Positions 36,646-46,227 of a stretch of DNA of 64,000 nucleotides are shown piece by piece. The stretch covers positions 1 to 64,000 of the forward strand of contig CAOYAN010000003.1 in the NCBI GenBank assembly GCA_948562205.1. Reading direction: 5' to 3'. The DNA is from an uncultured Clostridia bacterium (GTDB taxonomy: Bacteria; Bacillota; Clostridia; TANB77; CAG-465). The notes beneath the pieces are model-generated. The model worked only from the letters and a program-made list of their open reading frames with translations, did not search any database and was not told the origin of the DNA. Positions within the stretch are counted from its first letter, which is position 1. The number at the start of each line of letters is the position of its first letter. The translations under genes and the position numbers were made by a program.

Positions 36646-38466
36646 ATGGAAAATAAAACTAATAAAATAATACATTATTGTTGGTTTGGCGGTAATCCAT
36701 TATCAGAACTTACCAAAAAATGTATTGAAACATGGAAGAAGTTTTTGCCAGACTTTGAAATAAAAGAGTGGAATGAGAAAAACTTTGATGTTAATCAGTG
36801 TGTATTTGTAAAAGAGGCATATGAACAAAAAAAATGGGCTTTTGTTGCAGATTATTGTAGATTTAAAGTATTAGAAGAATATGGCGGAATGTATCTAGAT
36901 ACTGATATGGAAATTACAAAAGATGTATCTAAATATTTAGAACATGAATTGTTTCTTGGATGTGAAGATTCTAAAATGATAAATGCTGCAGTTGTTTGGG
37001 CAAAAGATAAAAATAATAAAGATATATCAAATATAGTTAAAATATATGAATCTATGGAAAAATTTAATCCAACAGATGATTTATATGATATGAGTGTACC
37101 AAGAGTACTTACATCATATTTTGAAAAATATGGGTTTGATAAAGAATTAGATAAAATACAAGTATTAGATAATGGAAATGTATATATTTATCCAATGGAG
37201 TATTTTTATCCACTAAGTTATGATTATCAGCATAATAAATTTACTGATAATTCATGTATGATACACCATTTTGATGCTACATGGATATCAAAAATGGAAC
37301 TTTTTAAAACTAAGATGAAGAGAAAAAATATGACATGGCTTGTGTATATTATAGATTTCTTTATTGCTATAAAAAATAAAATAAGATTTTTTTGCAATTA
37401 TAGGGATATAACTATATTTATAACAATGTTTCTTATAATGATTAGTTTCATGTTTGCAATTAAACCCATAAATAGTGGTAGTGTAATCTATGATCTATTG
37501 AGTAGAAATAGTTTCGTGTCAGTAATGCAAATAATAATTACATCTGCTCTTTGGACTTTTCTTTGTGCTAAAACTCGTAATACATCTTTAAATTTTTATT
37601 GTGATAAAATGACAAATAGAGATATTACTAGTGAAGTGTATAAAGAGATTAAGCTAAACCTTACTCAAACTATAAAGTTTCAAACAGCAGAAAAAATAAT
37701 ATATGTTATTGAGTATATATTAACTTTAATTGTTGCATTGTTCCCAATTTTGGAAATATTTACAATAATTCCAAGTAGTATACATAGTATATTATATTTT
37801 GTGCTTATGACATTAAATCTATATTATATATATATGGGAATTTGTAAAAATTTTAAATATAGAATATTAGAACTTGTACCATATGCAATAGTACTTGCTT
37901 TACTTACAGTAGTACTTCCAAGCACAGGAATATTTATATCTTTAGTTTCTTTTTTATTTATTTTATATAATTTAATAAAAAAGAAAGTGAAAACTAAGAG
38001 AACAAAATCTTTTGTTATTTCTTATATAGTAGCACTAATAGTTTTTGTTATAGGAAATTTTGCAGTACTAAATATAAAAAATGTAGGAAAAATAGAGTTT
38101 AGTAGTGACATATTATCATTTGATAGAGTAAATGAGTATGATGAATATTTTGTAAAATCAAATGAATTAACAGAGTTTAACGCAGCAAAAGATTTATTTT
38201 CAAATAGAATAGATAGTTTTACAAGTAAAAATAGTATTTTTATTGTTAAAAATTTATATGTATATTTATCTATTATTTTAAGTATAGTTTTAATGTTTAT
38301 AAATAAGAAAAGAGAATATATATTTTTAGCAATACTTGTAGTATTAAATTCTATATATATTATGCAAGTAAATATATATAGTAGTTTATATTTTGCGATT
38401 TTTACAAGTTTTGTGCTAATACTATATATCATTAATTCAATTATAATTAAGTTTTTAAGTAAGTAA
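36646..38466 (+). CDS. GT32-family glycosyltransferase fused to a polytopic membrane domain
   Basis: A 606-aa fusion. Residues 1 to about 215 are a GT32 (capsular/Och1-like) domain with NKIIHYCWFGGNPL, DYCRFKVLEEYGGMYLDTDMEI (intact DxD), and IYPMEYFYPLSYDY ending in HHFDATW. Residues about 240-606 contain about ten hydrophobic helices and one extracytoplasmic loop of about 60 residues (SSDILSFDRVNEYDEYF...). GT32 enzymes are usually single-domain and soluble, so the membrane half may anchor the enzyme at its lipid-linked substrate or have its own transport role. Preceded by SD AGGGGG. Confidence 0.75.
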   Translation: MENKTNKIIHYCWFGGNPLSELTKKCIETWKKFLPDFEIKEWNEKNFDVNQCVFVKEAYEQKKWAFVADYCRFKVLEEYGGMYLDTDMEITKDVSKYLEHELFLGCEDSKMINAAVVWAKDKNNKDISNIVKIYESMEKFNPTDDLYDMSVPRVLTSYFEKYGFDKELDKIQVLDNGNVYIYPMEYFYPLSYDYQHNKFTDNSCMIHHFDATWISKMELFKTKMKRKNMTWLVYIIDFFIAIKNKIRFFCNYRDITIFITMFLIMISFMFAIKPINSGSVIYDLLSRNSFVSVMQIIITSALWTFLCAKTRNTSLNFYCDKMTNRDITSEVYKEIKLNLTQTIKFQTAEKIIYVIEYILTLIVALFPILEIFTIIPSSIHSILYFVLMTLNLYYIYMGICKNFKYRILELVPYAIVLALLTVVLPSTGIFISLVSFLFILYNLIKKKVKTKRTKSFVISYIVALIVFVIGNFAVLNIKNVGKIEFSSDILSFDRVNEYDEYFVKSNELTEFNAAKDLFSNRIDSFTSKNSIFIVKNLYVYLSIILSIVLMFINKKREYIFLAILVVLNSIYIMQVNIYSSLYFAIFTSFVLILYIINSIIIKFLSK

Positions 38467-38485
38467 TAAGAGGGAAGGAAGACAA

Positions 38486-40462
38486 ATGAAAAAGAAATAT
38501 TTAATATGTCTAATTACTTTTATATTTGCTATTATATCAACTATAAATATTAGTATAGGAATATATGCAAGGCAATATGTAAAGTATGAATTTGGAGTAA
38601 ATAACGAAGTAAAAATAGATAATGTTGTAATAAATAATACAACTATGCCACTTAATAGATATTTAAACGATAAATTACGTATAAATAAAGATGGAAAATT
38701 AGTGGCAAAGGAAGATACAACTGTTACAATTATGTCATCAATAGTAGATGATGTACTTGTAAATTTTGATACAGAAGATTATAGTAGAGTAAATATATTA
38801 AAAAATGGAGAAATTCAAAGTATAGATAATTCACTATATTCAAGTACTAATAGTATGAAAAATATTATTAGCAATAGTGTAAAATATGTAGGATTTTATG
38901 TAGTTTTAATATTTATAGCAAGTTATGCATTGTTACTTGCAAGCTTTATAATTATTAAAAATGTAATGAAAAAATTAAAAGAAAATAATGTAAAGTTATT
39001 TGATGTTATAAAATTTGTTGTAAGTGTATTTGTTGTATATTTTTTAACATTTTATGTAATACTTGCAACAATTAGAGAAATTGTATTATTACCAATAATT
39101 ATAACTATATTTGCAGGTATATATTATCTTAGAGATACGATAAAAGATAATTTACACAATGCATATTTATATATTGCTGCAATAGCAGGAATTACAATGT
39201 TATTTATAATTCCACCATTTAATGTACCTGATGAGGGTGCACATTATAAAAGAAGCTTTATAGAAACCGAGACAAGAGCAAGAGGGGATATGGGATATAA
39301 TAAATTTCCAGTATCAGTTGATAATTTTATGTATAAATATTATCATGGATCACACGTAGGTGATACAACTTATTCAGGTAAAAATTATTTTTCTGACATG
39401 TTTGAAGTATCAGATTATGATAAATTGACTGAGTATGATATAAAATATTCAAATACTAAATTTTTGAGTGTATTTACATATATACCTACAATTTTAGTAA
39501 TGTTTATTGGTAAAATTTTAAAGTTTTCACCACTTGTGTTATTGCTTCTAGGAAGACTTATAGATCTTGTTATAGTTATACTTTCTTGTTATATTGCTAT
39601 AAAACATATACCATGCTTTAAAAAGATAGTATTTTGTGTAGCTCTATTTCCAATGGTTCTACATCAAGCAGCAGCAATTAATCAAGATTTTATGACAAAC
39701 TCAATTGCACTTCTTTCTATAACACATATATTAAAGATGGCATTTGGAAAAGAGAAAATAACAAGAAATGATAATATAGTAACACTTGTACTTGCAGTAC
39801 TTTTGGGAATTTGTAAATTAGGATATTTTCCAATTTTCTTTTTACTTTTACTTATTCCAAAAGAAAAAATTGAAAATAAAAAAGTATTTTATATAGTATT
39901 TATATTGGCACTAATTTTATCATTTGGTTCATCTTTTTATATTAATAAAGGTGCAGTAACAAGAAAAGACAGTCCATATTATACAATAAAAGAAGCTGTA
40001 ACTTATCCAATAGACACAGTAAAAATATTCTTTAGTACAGCATTAGACAGGTTTAGCTTAGACATATTTAGGGGACTTTTTGATGGATTTGGTGTATCAA
40101 CTAAGTGGCATTATGGATTATTATTATTTATTTTAACAGTAATATATGCACTATTACTTTTTGTAAATGATGAAAATGATAAAAAACTTACTAAAAAAGA
40201 AAGAATTATTTTTCTTTTTACATCATTTGTAATTATGCTTATACTATATGCTTCACTATTTATTGGTTGGACATATAAGGGAGCAAGAGTAATAGATGGT
40301 TTACAGCCTAGATATTTTATACCAGCAGCATTTATATTTTATATTGGACTTTCAAATAGTAAAATTATATTAAATGTTAAAAATAAAAATATGTTTTATG
40401 CATATGGAGTAGGTATTGTGTATCTTATCTCCTTTGCAACAATATTTTTAGGATTTTATTAA
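38486..40462 (+). CDS. DUF2142 membrane protein, copy 1
   Basis: A 658-aa polytopic membrane protein of the DUF2142 family. An N-terminal helix and an outer domain (about 30-125) are followed by about 11 helices. The family signature IPPFNVPDEGAHYKRSFI follows helix 4, with HQAAAINQDFMTNSIALL and GLQPRYFIPAAFIFYIG later. DUF2142 proteins resemble GT-C transferases and occur in surface-glycan loci; the acidic PDE-H loop could be catalytic. The next gene is a tandem paralogue two bases away. Confidence 0.85.
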   Translation: MKKKYLICLITFIFAIISTINISIGIYARQYVKYEFGVNNEVKIDNVVINNTTMPLNRYLNDKLRINKDGKLVAKEDTTVTIMSSIVDDVLVNFDTEDYSRVNILKNGEIQSIDNSLYSSTNSMKNIISNSVKYVGFYVVLIFIASYALLLASFIIIKNVMKKLKENNVKLFDVIKFVVSVFVVYFLTFYVILATIREIVLLPIIITIFAGIYYLRDTIKDNLHNAYLYIAAIAGITMLFIIPPFNVPDEGAHYKRSFIETETRARGDMGYNKFPVSVDNFMYKYYHGSHVGDTTYSGKNYFSDMFEVSDYDKLTEYDIKYSNTKFLSVFTYIPTILVMFIGKILKFSPLVLLLLGRLIDLVIVILSCYIAIKHIPCFKKIVFCVALFPMVLHQAAAINQDFMTNSIALLSITHILKMAFGKEKITRNDNIVTLVLAVLLGICKLGYFPIFFLLLLIPKEKIENKKVFYIVFILALILSFGSSFYINKGAVTRKDSPYYTIKEAVTYPIDTVKIFFSTALDRFSLDIFRGLFDGFGVSTKWHYGLLLFILTVIYALLLFVNDENDKKLTKKERIIFLFTSFVIMLILYASLFIGWTYKGARVIDGLQPRYFIPAAFIFYIGLSNSKIILNVKNKNMFYAYGVGIVYLISFATIFLGFY

Positions 40463-40484
40463 TATGAAAGGAAGAAAATTAAGT

Positions 40485-42485
40485 ATGAAAAATAGAAAAA
40501 TCGTAATAGGAATTATAACACTAATCCTTTCAATTATAGGAATGATTAGTCTAAGTATTTGTAATCTTGCAAGTGAAAATGTAAAATATAGCTTTAAATT
40601 AGATGAATATGTAACTTTAAAAAGTGTGTTTATAAATAATAACAATATACCACTAAAAAGTCTTGTAAGTCAAAGTGAAAATTTAACTTATGATGAAGAA
40701 AAAAATGAATTAATTGGTATGGGGGAAGCAGAAGTAGCTATTAAAGCTTCCTCTATAGATAATGTATATATTGAGTTCTCAGATGTAGAAAACTATAATA
40801 TTGTATTTAAAAAGAATGGAATTAATCAGGAACTTGTTGGACATGATTATAGTTATAATATATCCATGTTTAATATTATTAGTAGATGTTTTAATGGATA
40901 TAGCGTAATATATTTTGTATTGTTACTTCCATTAATGTATTTTAGTGTATATTCTATATATAACTTTTTTAATAAAGCAAAAGAAAATGAAATGAAACTT
41001 AAGAATGTTATATTTTTTATATTAAGTGTATTTATGATTTATTTTGTAACATTTTATATTACACTTGCTACATCTGAAATACTACTTTTAGTTGTTTTAA
41101 TAGCAGTTCTTGGAATTGGAATATATTATTTAAGGGAAAATATAAAAGAAAATATACAAAATATATTTATATATATGGCAACAATTATTGGAATATCTAT
41201 GATATTTTTAATACCACCATTTAATGTACCTGATGAGTCAAGTCATTTTACTAAAAGTTTTATAATGGCAGATCATATAAAAGTTAGTGATAATGGTTAT
41301 GCAGATATTCCAAGATTTGTTGAAGCTTTTTCAAATAAATATTTACATAGTGTACATAAATCTGGAATAAAATATGATGGAGTAAATTATTTTTCAGATA
41401 TATATTTGGGATGTAAATATTATAATTTAGAAGAGACTGATCTTACAAATGTAAATTATACAAATACTAGATATTTACCTGTTTTACCATATTTACCATC
41501 TGTAGGTGTTATGTTTATTGGTAAGCATTTAAGTTTTTCGCCAATGTTGTTACTTATAATATCTAGATTTTTAGATTTATTTATAGTATTGGTACTTGCA
41601 TATGTTGCAATAAATATCACACCTAAATTTAAGAAAATATTTTTTATTGTTTGCTTATTTCCGATATTTTTACAACAAACATCTGCAATTAATCAAGACT
41701 ATTTAACAAACATATCTTGTATTTTATTTGTAGCATATGTTTTAAAATGTAAATATAGTGAAAATTTTGTAAAAACAAAAGATAAATTAATTCTTCTTTT
41801 AATTGGAATTATAATTGCATGTTGTAAATTTGGATATTTTCCAATTACATTAACCATATTTTTAATACCAAATAAAAAATTTGAAAGTAAAAGAGAAGCT
41901 ATACTTCTTAAAATTGGTATTTTAGCTTTTGTTTTGGTGTTATCATATATATTAAGTATTTATAGGGTTGTTAAATTAGAGGACATAACTAATAAATTTT
42001 ATTCTATAGATTATATTTTTAAACATCCTATAGATTCAATAAAAATATTTTTTAATACTTTTATTATAAGATTGCAATCAGATGTATTGTGTTCACTTGC
42101 AGATGGATTTTTATATTCTACAGTGTCACATAAAGCTACATTAAATTTTATAGTTATATTTTGTTATTTAGCTTTAATATTTGTGTATGATGAAAATAAT
42201 GCAAAATTAAATAAGAAAGAAAGAATAATATTTATAATTACTTCAATAGCTATTTTTGGAATTGTGTATTTGGCAGCATTTTCAAATTGGACTGAGATTG
42301 GAAGTAGAACAATATCTGGAATTCAATCAAGATATTTTATTCCAGCTGTACTTACATTGTATATGGGAATATCTTCTAGTTTAATAAAATTTAAAAGTAA
42401 GAATAATAATTTAGTTTATTGTAATATTATGATTATAGTGTATTCAATAACTATATTTACAATAATTACAAGTGTATATAGATAG
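40485..42485 (+). CDS. DUF2142 membrane protein, copy 2
   Basis: A 666-aa paralogue of the preceding protein, colinear along its length (IPPFNVPDESSHFTKSFI, LQQTSAINQDYLTNISCIL, GIQSRYFIPAVLTLYMGIS). ATG codons occur at 40464 and 40485. The second is chosen because AAGGAAG precedes it and its N-terminus aligns directly with that of copy 1. The two copies have diverged well beyond recent duplication, which suggests different glycan specificities. Last gene before a strong hairpin. Confidence 0.82.
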   Translation: MKNRKIVIGIITLILSIIGMISLSICNLASENVKYSFKLDEYVTLKSVFINNNNIPLKSLVSQSENLTYDEEKNELIGMGEAEVAIKASSIDNVYIEFSDVENYNIVFKKNGINQELVGHDYSYNISMFNIISRCFNGYSVIYFVLLLPLMYFSVYSIYNFFNKAKENEMKLKNVIFFILSVFMIYFVTFYITLATSEILLLVVLIAVLGIGIYYLRENIKENIQNIFIYMATIIGISMIFLIPPFNVPDESSHFTKSFIMADHIKVSDNGYADIPRFVEAFSNKYLHSVHKSGIKYDGVNYFSDIYLGCKYYNLEETDLTNVNYTNTRYLPVLPYLPSVGVMFIGKHLSFSPMLLLIISRFLDLFIVLVLAYVAINITPKFKKIFFIVCLFPIFLQQTSAINQDYLTNISCILFVAYVLKCKYSENFVKTKDKLILLLIGIIIACCKFGYFPITLTIFLIPNKKFESKREAILLKIGILAFVLVLSYILSIYRVVKLEDITNKFYSIDYIFKHPIDSIKIFFNTFIIRLQSDVLCSLADGFLYSTVSHKATLNFIVIFCYLALIFVYDENNAKLNKKERIIFIITSIAIFGIVYLAAFSNWTEIGSRTISGIQSRYFIPAVLTLYMGISSSLIKFKSKNNNLVYCNIMIIVYSITIFTIITSVYR

Positions 42486-42544
42486 TAAACAAGCTTATAG
42501 TTTATGATAAAATTACTAATTTATTAAGTGTAAAAGTATTATAT

Positions 42545-42600
42545 GTTACTACTTAGATATTATATTTTCTTTTGGAATTTTCTAAGTAGTAACAAATTTT
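42545..42600 (+). terminator. Hairpin ending the first glycan operon
   Basis: A perfect 13-bp stem GTTACTACTTAGA/TCTAAGTAGTAAC (42545-42557/42581-42593) with a 23-base loop, then AAATTTTTG. Confidence 0.75.
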
Positions 42601-42633
42601 TGTATAAATTAGTAAAAAAATAGATAAAATTAA

Positions 42634-42662
42634 TTGAAAAAGAAATTAATATATAATATAAT
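42634..42662 (+). promoter_or_regulatory. Promoter of the GT2-DUF2304-SMR operon
   Basis: TTGAAA (42634-42639), 17-base spacer, TATAAT (42657-42662). Confidence 0.7.
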
Positions 42663-42696
42663 GTTGATGTAAAATTTTAAATTGGAGGGGATTATA

Positions 42697-43401
42697 ATAA
42701 AAGTTTTAGTAATAGTACCAGCATATAATGAAGCATTAAATATAGAAAAAACAATAAAAGATATTACAACTAATACAAATTATGATTATGTTGTTATAAA
42801 TGATTGTTCAAAAGATGATACAAAAAATATATGCTTACAAAATAATTTTAATATGCTATCTCTACCTATAAATTATGGACTTACTAGTGCAATTCAAATA
42901 GGTATGAAATATGCAAAAGAAAACAAATATGATATAGCAATTCAATTTGATGGGGATGGTCAGCACGATGCAAAGTATTTACAAAAATTAGTATATGAAA
43001 TTGAGAATAATAATGTTAATATTGCGATAGGATCAAGGTTTGTTGAGGAAAAGAAACCATTTAGTGCAAGAATGCTTGGAAGTAGACTTATTAGTTTTGC
43101 AATAAAGCTTACAACTTTTAAGAAAATAACTGACCCGACTTCTGGAATGAGAGCATATGATAAAAACTCTATTAATTTATTTAATTCAAATTTAAGCTTA
43201 ACACCAGAACCAGATACAATAGTATATATGATAAAAAAAGGATTTACTGTAAAAGAAGTTCAAGTAAAAATGAGAGATAGAGAATTTGGAGAAAGTTATT
43301 TAAATACTTTTAAATCTATTAAATATATGATAGATATGATGTTATCTATTATATTTATTAGACCATTTACCAAGAAAGATTTTAAGAAAGGAGAAGAATA
43401 A
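42697..43401 (+). CDS. GT2 glycosyltransferase, apparent AUA start
   Basis: A GT2 (dolichol-phosphate-sugar-synthase-like) enzyme, about 234 aa, with KVLVIVPAYNEA at the N-terminus, VVINDCSKDDT, the DGDGQHD nucleotide-sugar/metal motif and DPTSGMRAYDK. It lacks C-terminal membrane helices and probably makes a polyprenyl-phosphate sugar at the membrane face. The SD GGAGGGG (42684-42690) is followed at proper spacing by ATA (42697) just where the family's initiator Met is expected. The nearest canonical codon in frame is a TTG at 42682, which overlaps the SD and has none of its own. DUF2304 starts one base after the stop. Confidence 0.85.
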   Translation: MKVLVIVPAYNEALNIEKTIKDITTNTNYDYVVINDCSKDDTKNICLQNNFNMLSLPINYGLTSAIQIGMKYAKENKYDIAIQFDGDGQHDAKYLQKLVYEIENNNVNIAIGSRFVEEKKPFSARMLGSRLISFAIKLTTFKKITDPTSGMRAYDKNSINLFNSNLSLTPEPDTIVYMIKKGFTVKEVQVKMRDREFGESYLNTFKSIKYMIDMMLSIIFIRPFTKKDFKKGEE

Positions 43402-43402
43402 T

Positions 43403-43753
43403 ATGTCAGTAACGCTTAGAATATTTTTAATAGTTTGTTCAGTAATTTCTTTTCTCCTTTGTATAAAGAAGATAAAAGAAGCAAAACTTAAAGTTGAAAA
43501 TTCTATTTTGTGGATGTTATCTAGTTTTCTACTTATATTAATGAGTATATTTTCAGATTGTGTGGCTTGGATTTCCACAAAACTTGGCTTTATGGCTCCT
43601 GTAAATTTTGTATTTTTTGCAATTATGATTTTTTTAATTATACAAGTATTTGTGGATAATATAAGAATAAGTGGATTAAATGAGAAAATAAAAAGTTTAA
43701 ACCATTATATTGCTTTAAAAGAAAATATAGAGAAAAAAAATAGCGACAAATAA
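43403..43753 (+). CDS. DUF2304 membrane protein
   Basis: A 116-aa protein with three membrane helices and a charged C-terminal coiled tail (NEKIKSLNHYIALKENIEKK), matching DUF2304, a family found next to GT2 genes in glycan loci. Probably a membrane partner of the preceding GT2. SD AAAGGAGA lies inside the GT2 gene end. Confidence 0.85.
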   Translation: MSVTLRIFLIVCSVISFLLCIKKIKEAKLKVENSILWMLSSFLLILMSIFSDCVAWISTKLGFMAPVNFVFFAIMIFLIIQVFVDNIRISGLNEKIKSLNHYIALKENIEKKNSDK

Positions 43754-43773
43754 TTAAAGAGGGGAAGTAGAAT

Positions 43774-44124
43774 ATGTTAAAATATATATTAATAGTTATT
43801 TATTTAATTGCTACTACATCTGGAATGGCTTTAATAAAACTTGGTGGAAGTTCTACTACAATGGCTATAAAAGATGGTAGCTTTGCTATGTCTATGAGTT
43901 TTATTAGTATTTTAGGATATGTCTTGTATCTTATCAGCTTTTTGCTTTGGACAAAAATACTTACAATGTTCGACTTAAGTTACATTGTACCAATTGTTAC
44001 AGGAATATCTCAAATTATAATACTTTTAATTGCATTTTTATTATTTCATGAAAATATTAGTATTATGGGATTTATAGGAATAGTAGTAACTATTTGTGGA
44101 GTTATTTGCATGAATATTAAATAA
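43774..44124 (+). CDS. Small EamA/SMR-type transporter
   Basis: A 116-aa protein with four membrane helices, of the SMR/EamA half-size transporter type, like the ArnE/ArnF subunits that flip polyprenyl-phosphate-sugars. Segments LIATTSGMALIKLGG and SYIVPIVTGISQIIILLIAFLLFHE fit the family. With the GT2 and DUF2304 genes it could form a make-and-flip unit for lipid-linked sugar. A multidrug SMR role is less likely in this context. Confidence 0.8.
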   Translation: MLKYILIVIYLIATTSGMALIKLGGSSTTMAIKDGSFAMSMSFISILGYVLYLISFLLWTKILTMFDLSYIVPIVTGISQIIILLIAFLLFHENISIMGFIGIVVTICGVICMNIK

Positions 44125-44137
44125 TATGGAGGAAAAA

Positions 44138-45172
44138 ATGAAAAAAGTTAGCATAATTGTTCCTATATATAAAACAGAAAAATTTTTAAGAAAGTGCTTA
44201 GATAGCTTAGTGAATCAAACTTTAGAAGAGATAGAAATAATATGTGTAAATGATGGATCACCAGATAGATCTATAGATATATTAAAAGAATATAAAGAAA
44301 AGTATAATGATAAAATTGTAATAGTAGATAAAAAAAATGAAGGTGTGTATAAAGCGAGATTTTCAGGTATAGAAGTAGCAAGAGGTGAATATATAGCTTT
44401 TGTTGATTCAGATGATTATGTAAATGTAGAATATGCTGAGAAATTATATGAGGCTTCTAAAAAATCTAATTCAGATATTACGGTTTGTGCTTTTGTAAGA
44501 ATGGATATGTATACATCACATGTTTATTCAAAAGAGATGAATCAATATGGTGGAAAAATGATTGATATGAATAAAAATCCAGAAGATATTATTACTATTA
44601 ATGGTGCACCTTGGAATAAATTATATAGGACTAGTTTATTAAAAAAATTAAAACCTACAGATATAGTACCACCAATTTTTGAAGATATGATACTTGCACT
44701 TCTTATCTACTTAGAGGCTGAAAAAATATATTTTATTAATGATATATTATATAACTATATGGTAAGAAGTGGTTCAATAATGACTAGTATAAATCAAAGT
44801 CAGATAAAGAAGACAGAAGTTGCTATGATTGAAGTGAAAAATAGATATAAAGATCATATAAAAGGTAAAAAATTATTAGAAATAGTTGATTCGATGGCTT
44901 TTTTACATTTAGGTATATCTCTTATGCTTAGTATATCAAATGATAAAAATTGTAATTTTAAACAAGAGTTAAAAAATAATAGAAAATTTTTAAATAATAA
45001 TTTTTCTACTTGGAAAAAAACAAGATATTTAAAAATATTGTATACTCTAAAACATAAGTGTAATTTTAAAATTGCAGTTATGAAAAAGATATATTTAATG
45101 CATTTATTAAGACCTTTTTTATTTGTTTATAAATTTATGATAAATGTATTAAAAGTAGATATAAAATGGTAG
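44138..45172 (+). CDS. GT2 glycosyltransferase
   Basis: A 344-aa GT2 (GT-A fold) enzyme: KVSIIVPIYKTEKFLRKCLDSL, VNDGSPDRS, RGEYIAFVDSDDYV with a DxD-type motif, and an acceptor-side NGAPWNKLYRTSLL plus EDMILALLIYL segment typical of polysaccharide-chain GT2s. The C-terminal ~100 residues are basic. GGAGG at 44128-44132 fits the ATG at 44138; an in-frame ATG at 44126 overlaps the SD. Last gene of this sub-operon. Confidence 0.9.
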   Translation: MKKVSIIVPIYKTEKFLRKCLDSLVNQTLEEIEIICVNDGSPDRSIDILKEYKEKYNDKIVIVDKKNEGVYKARFSGIEVARGEYIAFVDSDDYVNVEYAEKLYEASKKSNSDITVCAFVRMDMYTSHVYSKEMNQYGGKMIDMNKNPEDIITINGAPWNKLYRTSLLKKLKPTDIVPPIFEDMILALLIYLEAEKIYFINDILYNYMVRSGSIMTSINQSQIKKTEVAMIEVKNRYKDHIKGKKLLEIVDSMAFLHLGISLMLSISNDKNCNFKQELKNNRKFLNNNFSTWKKTRYLKILYTLKHKCNFKIAVMKKIYLMHLLRPFLFVYKFMINVLKVDIKW

Positions 45173-45175
45173 TTT

Positions 45176-45204
45176 AGTGCAACACTTATGTGTTGCATTT
45201 TTTA
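45176..45204 (+). terminator. Terminator after the GT2 gene
   Basis: A 10-bp stem AGTGCAACAC/GTGTTGCATT with a TTAT loop and T run, starting 4 bases past the stop codon. Confidence 0.9.
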
Positions 45205-45215
45205 TATAAATATTG

Positions 45216-45244
45216 TTGAATTACAACTATTTACATGATATAAT
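45216..45244 (+). promoter_or_regulatory. Promoter of the GtrB-like gene
   Basis: TTGAAT (45216-45221), 17-base spacer, TATAAT (45239-45244). Confidence 0.8.
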
Positions 45245-45273
45245 CTTTGTATATTAATTTAGGAGTTTTGATT

Positions 45274-46209
45274 ATGAAAAAAATATCAGTTGTTGTTCCT
45301 ATGTATAATGAGGAAGAAGTAGCAGGAGAGTGCTATAAAAGATTAAAAGATGTAATATATAGTATACCAGGATATGATTATGAGTTTATATTTGTAAATG
45401 ATGGTAGTAAAGATAAAACATTAGATATTATTAAAACTATTGCAAATAATGATAAAAAAGTAAAAGTTATATCCTTTTCAAGAAATTTTGGTCATCAAAG
45501 TGCAGTGTGTGCAGGTCTTAGAGAAATAACTGGAGATGTAGTATTAATAATTGATGCAGATATGCAAGATCCACCAGAAGTAGTACCTGATATGATAAAA
45601 CTTTGGGAAGAGGGAAATGAAGTTATATATGGAATGAGAAAATCAAGATCTGGAGAGTCATTTTTTAAATTAGCTACAGCTAGTATGTTTTATAAAACAT
45701 TAAATGCTTTATCAGATGTTGAAATTCCAAAAAACACAGGAGACTTTAGATTAGTTGATAGAAAAGTTATAGATGTTATAAATAAAATGCCTGAGCATAA
45801 TAAGTTTTTTAGAGGACTTTTTGGTTGGGTTGGTTTTAAGCAGAAAGCATATCTTTATGAAAGACAAAAAAGATTTGCTGGTAAAACTAAATATCCTTTA
45901 AAGAAAATGTTAAAACTTGCATCTGATGGAATAATTAGTTTTTCTACTAAGCCTTTAAAGCTTGTTGGATATATTGGTATACTTTCTATATTTATATCAT
46001 TTTTAGTTTTAATATATTCTATAATTTCATATATATTTAAGTTTGGTAATTTTACATCAGGCTGGGCTTCAATTATGGTAGCTATTACTTTTTTTGCTGG
46101 TGTACAATTACTTTCTATGTGGATTATGTCAGAATATATTTCAAGAATATATGATGAGAATAAGAATAGACCAGAATATATTATTGATGAGAAAATAAAT
46201 GTAAAGTAG
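45274..46209 (+). CDS. GtrB-like polyprenyl-phosphate glycosyltransferase
   Basis: A 311-aa GT2 of the GtrB/YfdH (DPM1-like) group: a GT-A domain with SVVVPMYNEEEV, FVNDGSKDKT, ISFSRNFGHQSAVCAGL, IDADMQDPPEVV and TGDFRLVDRKVID, then a membrane part with two C-terminal helices (LVGYIGILSIFISFLVLIYS, WASIMVAITFFAGVQLLSMW). It should load a sugar onto undecaprenyl phosphate for transfer outside the membrane. AGGAG at 45261-45265 fits the ATG at 45274; a TTG at 45247 lies at the promoter edge. Confidence 0.93.
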   Translation: MKKISVVVPMYNEEEVAGECYKRLKDVIYSIPGYDYEFIFVNDGSKDKTLDIIKTIANNDKKVKVISFSRNFGHQSAVCAGLREITGDVVLIIDADMQDPPEVVPDMIKLWEEGNEVIYGMRKSRSGESFFKLATASMFYKTLNALSDVEIPKNTGDFRLVDRKVIDVINKMPEHNKFFRGLFGWVGFKQKAYLYERQKRFAGKTKYPLKKMLKLASDGIISFSTKPLKLVGYIGILSIFISFLVLIYSIISYIFKFGNFTSGWASIMVAITFFAGVQLLSMWIMSEYISRIYDENKNRPEYIIDEKINVK

Positions 46210-46227
46210 AAAATAAAGGAGCAAAAT

